Shown here in pieces: positions 48,679-58,436 of a DNA stretch of 64,000 nt. Numbering within the stretch: the first letter of the stretch is position 1; every line of letters starts with the position of its first letter. The notes beneath the pieces were generated by a model. The model was given only the letters and a program-made list of their open reading frames with translations. It did no database searches and was not told the DNA's origin. The position numbers and the translations under genes were made by a program. Source of the DNA: Capsicum annuum (taxonomy: Eukaryota; Streptophyta; Magnoliopsida; Solanales; Solanaceae); the NCBI RefSeq assembly GCF_002878395.1, contig NW_025856049.1, positions 164,567-228,566 on the forward strand, written 5' to 3'.

Positions 48679-48927
48679 TGATATGAGTAAAAGGGCACTC
48701 ATAGTTTTTGGTGATGTCCTTGGATACCAACACATAAAGGCTCAATTCTTGGTCGCGTCGAGGACCAGAGAGCAAGCATTTAGAGATTGTCATAGGCACT
48801 TGATGGAGCAATGACGATTGTGGAAGGTTGCTTGGAGCACTAAGGACTTGAGGACTCACGATTGTTAGATCTTAAAGAAGGCACCTTTGGAGTGTTAGGA
48901 CTCAATGTGAGTAGTCTTCAACACACC
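48679..48927 (+). repeat. D 3' LTR, truncated
   Basis: Matches the first 250 bp of 45361-46265 at about 82% by eye, then stops after ACACACC at 48927, where E coding sequence begins on the other strand. Confidence 0.78.
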
Positions 48928-49939
48928 CACTACGAACAAGACTAATATCATGTATTTTGATACACAAGTTTAAAAGACCATGTTCAATACCAAGATCATC
49001 AATACAAGCATCATCAATAACTTGGAAATTGTCCAACATACCATTCTTATGCTCTAGTAGTGAACTAGTTTTATGAGAAATTTGATCATTATTAACAATA
49101 AAAGAGTTACTAAGGAAAAATCTATGCACTTGCAAACCCAAAACCACTTCACTAGACACTAAATTATAACATTTTGATGTCAAAGAAGTGTTTAGAGTAG
49201 AAAAGTCACCTCCGGTAAGGCTTGGGAAGTCCACTTTTTTGGCGCTCTTGGTCAAGTGAGTCTCTAGTTCATTTCTCATGCATTCATGTGGAACTCCCTT
49301 TCGATCCTTCTTGATTATCATTTCATCTAGTACCTGCACATAAGAAGAATCAAAGCTCGGCAAAATGCTAGATTTTGAGTTAGAAAGTAACAAGCGTTCT
49401 TTGTAGAGAAGATCCACAATCAAGAATTTCTTTCCCTTTTCTACTTCACTACGCATGGTTTCCCTTTCCCTTTTATTCTTTCCTATATAATCTTCTAGTA
49501 TCTCAATATCAGTCTTCTCTCCAACATGAAAACCAACCTCATCACCCTTGGATTCCTTCACCATCTCTTTTGTTAGTTGTATGGGGTGATTTCGGTTTAG
49601 TGGATCTTGGAGAGGAGGCATTGGATTACATTGTTAATGTGTTTGGATTTGTGGCAAGGGATTTTGTAGAGTGTGGTGTCCTTGGTAAAGTGAATTTGGG
49701 ACTTGGTGGTTTGAGTTTTGTGGAAGCTTTTGTGGATATAATCTATCAACCCTCACTTTCATTCTAATCACACCACTCGTGAAGGATGCCATTTCACTCC
49801 TCATAGAATCCATATCACCCATTATAGCATCGTGATTATCATCCATTTTTTCGACCCAAGGCCTCAAGCTGAGCCATTAAGGCTCCAATAGCATCATTTC
49901 CCAAAAGTTGGTATGAATAACTGTCGGATTCCATTTTCA
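48902..49939 (-). pseudogene. E ORF, unknown protein
   Basis: The longest frame in the window: 239 codons (48902-49621), preceded in the same frame by 78 codons (49634-49867) across one TAA at 49634-49636. An ATG at 49937-49939 starts MESDSYSYQLLGNDAIGALM, joined after a frameshift near 49868. The first 60 residues form heptads (MAQLEALG, MDDNHDAIMGDMDSM), suggesting a coiled coil, as in the D N-terminus. A Pro/Gln/Asn-rich segment follows, then a charged region (YIGKNKRERETMRSEVEKGK). The last nine or so codons read into D LTR antisense. Coiled-coil N-terminus plus Pro/Gln spacer fits a gag-like or capsid-associated role, but I recognise no family. Confidence 0.55.
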
Positions 49940-50701
49940 AAAGTACTTACTAGGAACAAAAATCAGCAAAGAGTAAACCAATAGAACGAACAAACAAGTT
50001 AGTTCAAGAAGGCCTCATCACACTTTCAGTCAACCTCATCTCACACTTGGCTTCACAAGTGTTGAATAATTGCCAATACTTGGCAAGTTACTTAAGTGGT
50101 GAGAATCTTTGGTCCGGAATTGATCTATGTTTGAAACAACTCAAATAAAGTGATGAATGAACTTCAACCAACAAAATTCTACTACTTTAAAATGAGGAAA
50201 ACACACAAAAACTCGAAGATATGAAACAAATGGATCCAAGACTAATTATCAACCTAGTGGGGAGTTACTAGTTTGCAAATTAGTGATGGAGTTTAACACA
50301 CAATAAAATAGATTCAACAAATAGAAACTTAGAAATCTAATTTAGAACTCAATTTGGATGTTTGTAGAAGTGATGACGTGGCAGCTTCTAATTAGACATC
50401 ACTTTTCAAAATTTTCAATTTCCAAATTCTTGTTTCGGCCAAACACACTTATGAGAAGAAGAAATTTGTTTAGGAGGGATAATTTAAGGTTTGGAGCCCT
50501 TTTGGAGCTTCAAATGAATTAAAATTGGATTGGTCACCCCCGTTGTACTTTCAATTGTACTTGATAATTCCCTTTGTCTCTTCTTTCTTTTGGATGACAA
50601 TGAATATGCCAAGGAATATTCTTTCAGAAACACCAAGTACACTATCGTTCTTCTCCTTTTATGGATCAAATACACTCTTTGAATAATCTTCTACAACAAG
50701 A
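48928..50701 (-). mobile_element. Element E: B-family fragment with best-kept ORF
   Basis: ORF and leader of another B-family element on the minus strand. The leader (49960-50701) matches B and G well. The left side ends abruptly in the D LTR, so its 3' region and 3' LTR are gone. The right side is cut by the A2 LTR at 50702, and the PBS and 5' LTR should lie beyond the window. The ORF differs from that of B, C and D, so E may belong to a subfamily with a different coding region. Confidence 0.68.
49940..50701 (-). other. E leader
   Basis: Homologous to B 9590-10340, including the TACTTGGCAAGT block and the GTACTTTCAATTGTACTTGA block near 50545. The TTGACC pair would fall just past the A2 insertion. 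No ORF is supported. Confidence 0.6.
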
Positions 50702-51133
50702 TGTCATGCCTCAAATACTATTAGGGCGGATAGGCACCCGTAGCCATAAAGCTTCGACAGAATGAATCCATAACATTGTACTTCTCATGCATGTAACTAT
50801 GACTACCAAATGTTCCAACAAATATGAAATTATACATTGATGAGAATATCTACATTGGAAAGCACAAAATTATATTTGCAACACTTGTCCATTGGGGCCA
50901 CCACATCTAAAAGACAAGACACTACCATATTTAACTTTACATTAGTCTACAAAGCCTCTAAAAGAAACATTAACTTAGCTAGGGTCGGTACAAACCCCCG
51001 CCCTACACTTGATTACTGCACAATATAAAAATATATGGGACAAACTCTGAAATGCACAGATCAACTTGGAGCTCACCAGTAGTCACTGAATAGCCTATTC
51101 TTCAGCTAATGAGGTTTGTTAGTTGAAGCACCT
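50702..51133 (-). repeat. A2 3' LTR, piece 1
   Basis: Begins TGTCATGCCTC (plus reading), aligns with the A1 LTR at 13618-14060 and ends at the K target site. Confidence 0.78.
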
Positions 51134-52252
51134 TGTAACGCACCTATATCCCATCCCGAGACATCACACGATGCTTATGAACCCGAAGGATCACAAGCTA
51201 ACCCTTTTTTAGTATCTATACCTGTACACTGCATAATATCTAAAAAAATGCAGAAACTTGCCGTAAGGTTCAACATATCTATACATACTCAAAACTGAAA
51301 ACTAAATACTAATACATCTGTCTGGAACGCCTCTAACTATCTGCACTGTGGAGTTGATGGGAAATGTCCCCAACTAACTTTGTCAACAGAAAATAAATAA
51401 AATCTAAAATAATAGTAGAAAACTGAGATTGTCCTCGAAAGAAGAGGACTTATTGCTACTGCTGCTGACTTGGAACAAACTACTGAGGATAAACTAGATC
51501 CTGTGCCTCTGAACCTATGGTGTAAAATAAAACACCATAGAGCAAATGCGGCAGTACAAAAATATACCGAGTATGTAGACAGGGTGGGCTAATTCAAGGG
51601 TTCATGCATGCACAATATCTAAACTGAATAATCATTAAAATGCCACATGAGAACACATACATGAATGCACAAAATATGAACACAATTATCGCAACTCTAA
51701 ATACTAAAACTCAGATACCACTTTACTGCAGACTGAACTCACTATTAACACTGAGATACTAAATCACTGACTTATCTAATACTGATAACTGAGGATCCTG
51801 ATATGCTTACATCAATTACTGAATTCTTGGACTTACTTTTTTCGACTGATAGGATTAGAGATCAACCTTTCTAATAGATGATTTTGGAAGCTTTATCAAT
51901 GATAAAAAATATGATTATATCTGTATCTGACAACAAGAATACTTAATAGAAATCTGATACTATGAATAAGCCTATCTAACAGTATATCTCTAAATATAAT
52001 ATCAAATAATTGTATGTTAGACCAAGTCTATCTGATGGGATTGCCCATAAATCAATGGAACTATCTAAGTTCATCACAATAATAGATGACTGTATCTAAG
52101 AGTCCTAATTTCTGAAGACTAATTCTGAAACTAAAACTATGGGAAGAAATTACTTTACAACCATGCCCTGACCTACCACATGTGGGGTCCAACCTGTGCC
52201 CCAGTTGGAAGGGTGTCATTACCCCGCCACTGGAAAAGACAACTCAATGTGA

Positions 52253-52380
52253 CCCTCATCTAGCAGGTCCTCAAACGGAAATGGTGGATCCCTTATCTAG
52301 CAGGTCAAGCCACCTCATCTACCCTCATCTAGCAGGTATGATGTCTCTCATCTACCCTCAACTAACAGGTGTGATGTCTC
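52253..52380. repeat. CTCATCTAGCAGGT tandem array in K 3' LTR
   Basis: Four to five irregular copies of a CTCATCTAGCAGGT unit separated by short spacers; the homologous array in the 5' LTR is at 57592-57735 with a different copy arrangement. Confidence 0.75.
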
Positions 52381-52974
52381 AACCTACGCTGGCTATGTAG
52401 TTTTGGAGGATAATGATTGTTTCTAAGAATCATACCCTCTACTAGTAGGTGAGTTCCCATCCTTGAGCTTGCTCGGTGAAAGTTTCTACTCCCAACTAAA
52501 AGACTAAGAACTGAATGCTCAACTGAACACTAGCTGAACTAAATCTGACACTGATCATATTACTCAAAAGGTCTGACTGAGTTAAGCTGAGATCACTTAG
52601 TTCAGTATCTGATGGAAAAAATATCGAATCATGGTATCTGACTGATGATACAGAGCTAGAATAGATTACTCGAATCGCTTCGGAGATTAGGATTAAATCA
52701 CTTGAATGCTATTAGAACTGAGCTGATTATAGGTCTGAGGCTAGATTACTAGTGATATAGAGATTACAGAGTTAACTAAGATTACTGAGATTTATTAAGC
52801 TTTGCACTTGTCTAAGGATGCAGAGTTATATAGTTGACTGAGTTTTGATAATCATAGCTCGATTGGAATTATCGAGAAACTGACATGAGCTCTAGACAAC
52901 AACTTCTTTTTTGGGTATAAATACCCCTAGGACTTGATAACATAAAAGTAAGAAATAATTATTCTTTATCACAA

Positions 52975-53084
52975 ATCATTCATGCATCATCAAGGTCATC
53001 CATTCATCACTACAATCATTCATTCATCATTACAACCATTCATTCATCATTAAAATCATTCATGTATCATCACAATCATTAAAG
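52975..53084. repeat. About 21-bp minisatellite in K 3' LTR
   Basis: About five tandem copies of an ATCATTCATTCATCATTACA unit of 20-22 bp with substitutions. The homologue in the 5' LTR is at 58327-58436. Confidence 0.8.
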
Positions 53085-54531
53085 TAGTTGGGCATCATAA
53101 CATACTTTCCCTCTCAAGATCCTTAGGATATCACATTACACATTTAGTAAACATAGACCTATATTCGTCCTCATATACTAGCCTACAGAAGGCATGCTGT
53201 TAGATTATACCGCATTCAACAAGATCTTACATCAAGTACTTCATACCTATATCGGTCTTGTCATGTATTTAGATATCACTTGATTTGGGGGACACTTCAT
53301 ACTAATATGTTACTATTTACTTGCTAACCACTTGACATGTATTAAAAGCTTAGCATATATCAAAAAGCACAAAATCGGTGAATTTACAACCATCATATCT
53401 CGACTTGTTCCTTCATTTCCTAGGGTCTTTCGACAACCACTAGACACAACCGATTTTACCCCTACTTGGGGATTTTATGCTATCTTTGCTCATTTCACTC
53501 ACTAAGGCATTTTATCCAACACTAGGTATCCATGGACTAGCTCACAATTTGGAGTTTCCTATTCAATATACTATAGCGGCCCTTATGCATTACCTAAGCT
53601 CTTTATAAAACCTATGGAGAACGTTCTTCACTTATTCAACCATTTCTACACCAGAAAGTCATGAACATATCACTTGGAAAAATAAATTCATGAGTGTCTA
53701 TCACAAACATCACATGAATTCCACATAATAGGGTCAAAGCTCATAAATTTTGTAGGCAAACATAAATCAAAAATCAACAACACATTCAACATCCACTTCA
53801 ACTCATACAAATCATTAACAACTTATAAACATAAAAATCTTTTAGTTTTAAAAAGGGTTCTTGAGCTTCTTGGATGAAAGGGACCTAAGAATCAACATCT
53901 ACATACTTTAACATTTGAAAGTGGATGAACTTTTGTGCTTGAGACTTTATCCAAACTTGAAATAAATAAATTCTTGAAGCACACACTATGAGGAACTTGA
54001 TTCTTGAGGAAACCTTGAAGATTTATGGATGATTTTTTGAAGATTAGGGTTCTTGATTGAAACCCTAGTTATATTCTCTTGAAAGAGTTGAGAAAGTAAA
54101 TGATTGACTTAGGGTTTGAATGAGGGTTCCTCATATTTATAGTGGCTCAAAAAGCATGGAAAATGACCAAAATACCTTTGCAAAAACACCCTTGAATAGC
54201 TAGAAAAATATAATTGACGCCATCCGTGATAGGCCGTCAGGTTCGTGATAGGCCATCATGAATGATACAACGAGTTATATACAATGAGTTATGGTTGATT
54301 TAATTTGACCCAAATTTTGACGGTCAGTAAAACTTAAATGATAGGAAAGTTTTCAACTCGTTCATAAGTTAGGGGACCTCTATGATCTTAATTCATGATC
54401 AAGTAGATTCCCACATGATTCAAAGTATTTCATACTTGTGAAGATATTTTTGAAACATTTTGACTCAGATTTTCGCTTCACCAAATACGCTCTAAGGTTC
54501 AGACTGGAAGAGGATATTGTGGGGTATTACA

Positions 54532-55192
54532 TTATCTTTCCCTTGAGAACATTCATCCTCAAATGTCATTTGATAGACTGAGAATACAGATCAACAAAAC
54601 TTACTTAAGAAATAGAAACATCTCAGATCAGGACTACACAACTGGAATGACTAATATATAGAGGTCTCACACTGGGCATGCATATATGATGCATAGAATA
54701 CTCAACTGATGATACTCATGGATGAATTCTCATAATACACAAGCATATCTGATGCACGGACTCACATCTGGGATGATCTCATGAATACAAAACTGATCAC
54801 ACGCTGACAAGCTAAACTCTTTCTACTAAATGCGCATATCTAATGCATGAATTTTTGGCTAAGCTGACTTTTGAAAACACGACTTGACAATGCAACAATG
54901 ATTGATTCTAAATTTATAAGAAAAATCTGAACATGCATCCAGATGAATCTAATGGCATGAAATATCATAATACCATGGGGTATCTCCCCCTTGGGACTCT
55001 ATGTCCCTCTAAACACACTTCCCTAAAATAGTGGAGCAGTAAGCGGGGCAACTACAGACTGGGTCATAATTGACCGATCAAGATCTAAAACTTATGCATG
55101 AATCATGCTAATATACAAGCTCAAAATGAGAGCAAAGTATCTATCAATGTATAACTTAAAGATTAAGGGCTCATAACATACCCAGGTCAATT
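54532..55192 (-). other. K interior between gag and 3' LTR
   Basis: About 660 bp where a full element would carry 3-4 kb of pol. It begins with a polypurine tract on the minus strand (CTCAAGGGAAAGATAA, 54532-54547) and a CTGAAATG/CTCAAATGT-like segment typical of the region after pol. No protein motif found. Confidence 0.65.
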
Positions 55193-56080
55193 TCAAGGGA
55201 TTCTGTCCCAATCAAGGTGAGCCTGAAGTGCATACAATCTATTATGAGAAGAAGGATGACTACGCTGACTTCGAGGACCTAGCTTTGGACAGTCTCGAAC
55301 CTTGTGACCGCTCTTGCCATATCCAAAGCACGCATCACTACCGGCTCTACACACACCCTTATGATTCTTACCATATCCTTTATACAACAGGTAGGTACGA
55401 ACACCACTAGTACTACTCTGGTGTTTGGAGCTTGGCGCTCCCTTAAATCTGACACCCCCAAATATAGGTGCGAGTATACTAGCTGAAGATAGAGTTGGAA
55501 CTAAAAATATCTGACCATACTAAGAACTACTACCAACTTCAAACCGTGACTGCGAGAAACCACGACTACCTATCTTGGCTTTCTTACTCACTCTTCCTCT
55601 CTCCTTCATCCTATCTTGTTCAATGTGTTACCTATAAATCATTACCCTAGAAAGATCTATATCTCTATTATGCATGGCTACTCTACACTCTTTCAACATA
55701 TCACTTGATACCCCAGTCAGAAACTTACTCATACCCGCTCTAGGGTCAGCTATCAAGTCGGGAGCATACTTAGATAATCGGTTAAACTTAAGACAATACT
55801 CTTTCACTATCATAGAGCCCTTCTTTAGGTTCATAAACTCTTCTACCTTAACTTTTCTTATTTCTAGTGGGAAAAACCTATCTAGAAAGGCACTCTGAAA
55901 CTCTAGCCAAGTCACGAGAGTTGCATTCAACCCTCTACTTTTCTCCCACATCACTACCCAAACATGAGCAATATCTTTCAACCTATAAGATGCTAATTCA
56001 ACACTATCCTCCTATGACACATGCATAATCTGTGTGATCTTCTTCACCTCCTTAAGAAACAACTGTGGATCCTTACACAA
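55193..56080 (-). pseudogene. K gag
   Basis: Minus strand. The capsid part starts near 56075 with DPQLFLKEVKKITQIMHVS, then one TAG, and continues as ELASYRLKDIAHVWVV into the open block 55628-55981: FQSAFLDRFFPLEIRKVKVE, MIVKEYCLKFNRLSKYAPDL. After a frameshifted Ser/Gln-rich spacer, 55193-55387 holds the zinc knuckle CFGYGKSGHKVRDCP, in which the second Cys is Tyr. It ends at RLYALQA, where the protease begins in autonomous relatives. Gag would form the particle; enzymes would have to come from elsewhere. Close similarity to J gag suggests a J/H-type helper. Confidence 0.85.
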
Positions 56081-56520
56081 AGAATTTGGGCAGGTTCATT
56101 TTCGTGAAGCTTCTAATCCTGGCTGCGGCAAAATTTCCATTTTGCTGAGTTGGGACTGCAGCTTGATTGTTACCAGGAACCTTAGACGCTACCTGCGATA
56201 GCACCTGGAAAGCTGCCCAAAACTCTGCATGTGACACACTATCATTTTTAGAATCTACTAGCTAAGGGGTCTGATCAACAACCCTATAGACAAAGTATCT
56301 GCGATAAGGCATACTCTATAAATGAAAGAATGAAGTGGATTAGATAGTGGATTAACTTGATCTCATGCTCACTCGCATAAAATAATCACTGTAAGAAGAG
56401 GAACTGCTCATAAGAACATCCTATAGCCTTTTGTACATAAATATGGTGCGCTACACATCCATGTACAACACTCTACTAGATGCGGCTTTTAAAACTCCCT
56501 AGGATACTCTAGAACCTTAG
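56081..56520 (-). other. K leader and gag start
   Basis: About 440 bp: degraded gag N-terminus (MNLPKF near 56100) and leader up to the PBS. It includes a Gln/Ala-rich coding trace at about 56120-56220. Confidence 0.5.
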
Positions 56521-56533
56521 GCTCTGATACTAA
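56521..56533 (-). promoter_or_regulatory. K primer-binding site
   Basis: The minus strand reads TTAGTATCAGAGC, one base from the tRNA-iMet complement, 3 bp inside the 5' LTR. Confidence 0.85.
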
Positions 56534-57591
56534 GTTTGTAATGCCCCAAGATCCCATCCCAAGACATCAAATAGTGCTTATGGACCCCAAGGACCACAAG
56601 CTAACCCTTTTCTGATATCTATTCCTATACACTGCATAATATCTAAAAAAATATGGAAACTTGCCATAAGGTTCAACACATCTATACATACACAAAACTA
56701 AAACTGAATACTAATACATCCGTCTCAAAATCCTCTAACTATCTGAATTGTGGAGTTGATGGGATATGTCTCCAACTAACTCCATCAATAGAAAATACAC
56801 AAAGTCTAAAACAATAGTAGAAAACTAAGACTTGTCCTCAAAAGAAGAGGACTCACTGCTACTGCTGCTGACTTGGACCAAAAATGTATCGAGGATGTAG
56901 ATGGGGTAGGCTAATGCAAGGGTTTATGCATGCACAATATATAAACTGAAAAATTATGAAAATGCCGCATGAGAACACATACATGAATGCACAGAAAATG
57001 AACATAATTATTGCAACTCTAGATACTGAAGCTTATATTCCACTTTACTGTAGACTGAACTCACTACTAACATTGAGATACTGAATCACTGTCTCATATG
57101 ATACTGATAATTGAGGATCTGGATGTGCTTACATCAATGACTGAATTCTTAGACTTACTGCTTTCGACTGACGGGACTAGAGATCAACCTTTCTAATAGA
57201 TGATTTCGGAAGCTTTATTAATGATAAGAAATATGATTATATCTGAATCTGACAACAAGAATATTCAATAGAAATCTGATACTATGATCAAGCCTGTCTG
57301 ACAACATATTTATGAATATAATATCAAATAACTGTATATAACACCAAGTCTATCTGATGGGATGGCCCATACATCAATGGAACTATCTAAGCTCCTCACA
57401 ATGATAGATGACTGTATCTGACAGTCCTGATTTCTGAAGACTGATTCTGAAACTAAGATAGAATCTTAATATGAAACTGTGGGAAGTAGTCACTTAACTG
57501 ACATGCCCCGACCTACCATATGTGCGTTCCAACCTGTGGCCCAGTTGGAAGGGTGTCATTACCGTGCTACTGGTAAAGATAACTCTATATG

Positions 57592-57735
57592 ACCCTCATC
57601 TAGTAGGTCCTCAAACGAGATTGGTGGAGCCCTCATCTACTAGGTCAAGCCACCTCATCTAGCAGGTCAAGCCACCTCATCTACACTCATCTAGAAGGTA
57701 TGATGTCTCTCTTCTACCCTCAACTAATAGGTGTG
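57592..57735. repeat. CTCATCTAGCAGGT array in K 5' LTR
   Basis: Homologous to 52253-52380, with an extra CAAGCCACCTCATCTAGCAG unit not present in the 3' LTR. Confidence 0.72.
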
Positions 57736-58326
57736 ATGTATCAACTTATGCTGACTACGTAGTTTTGGAGCACAAAGATTGCTTCTAAGAATCACACCCT
57801 CTACTAGTAGGTGAATTCCCATCCTTGAGCTTGCTCGGTGCTAGTTTCTACTCCCAACTGAAAGTCTTAGAACTGAATTCTCAACTGAACACTGGATGAA
57901 TTAAATCTGACACTGATTATATTACTCAAAAGGTCTGACTGAGTTTCGCTTAGATCACTTGGTTCCGTATCTGATAGAAAAGATATCAAATCATGGTACA
58001 TGACTGAAGATACAGAGCTTGAATAGATTACTCGAATTGCTTCTGAGATTAGGATTGAATCACTTGAATGCTATTAGAACTGAGCTGATTATAGGTCTAA
58101 GGCTAAATTACAAGTGATATAGAGATTACAGAGATAACTGAGCTTTATTAAGCTTCGCACTTATCTAAGGATATGAGGTTCTGTAGTTCACTAAGTTTTA
58201 AGAATCATGGCTCAATTGGAATTATTGAGAAACTGACATGAGCTCTAGAAAATAGCTTTATTTTTGGGTATAAATACGGCCAGGACTCGATAACATAAAA
58301 GTGAGAAATAATCATTCTTTTTCACA

Positions 58327-58436
58327 AATCATTCATGCATCATAACGGTCTTCTATTCATCACTACAATCATTCATTCATCATTACAAGCAATCATTCAT
58401 CATTAAAATTATTCATGTATCATCACAATTATTAAA
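58327..58436. repeat. About 21-bp minisatellite in K 5' LTR
   Basis: The same unit as 52975-53084, with more substitutions between copies. Confidence 0.75.

Larger units (their letters stand above)
45361..48927 (+). mobile_element. Element D: plus-strand relative of B, broken 3' LTR
   Basis: 5' LTR 45361-46265, PBS, long leader, ORF, PPT, and the first 249 bp of the 3' LTR (48679-48927). The left flank is TTTTC; the right end is lost at the join with E. The internal region is 2413 bp without pol. It is homologous to B over LTR start, PPT and ORF motifs, and lies in the opposite orientation to its host I, unlike B, C and G. Confidence 0.78.
51134..54531 (-). repeat. K 3' LTR
   Basis: A 3398-bp LTR. 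TATA box CTATAAATATG on the minus strand at 54133-54143. It is 216 bp shorter than its partner, mostly because sequence equivalent to about 59640-59870, between GATAGGCC words and the GAGTTATGGT block, is missing near 54260-54285. It contains two tandem arrays, given separately. ORFs inside (51116, 52182) are LTR readings. Confidence 0.87.

Noticed and set aside
53370..53900. Possible host exon shared with 58740-59250
   Set aside because: The two regions are homologous only because both are K LTR; the ORFs at 58778-58981 and 59038-59241 are not kept in the partner.
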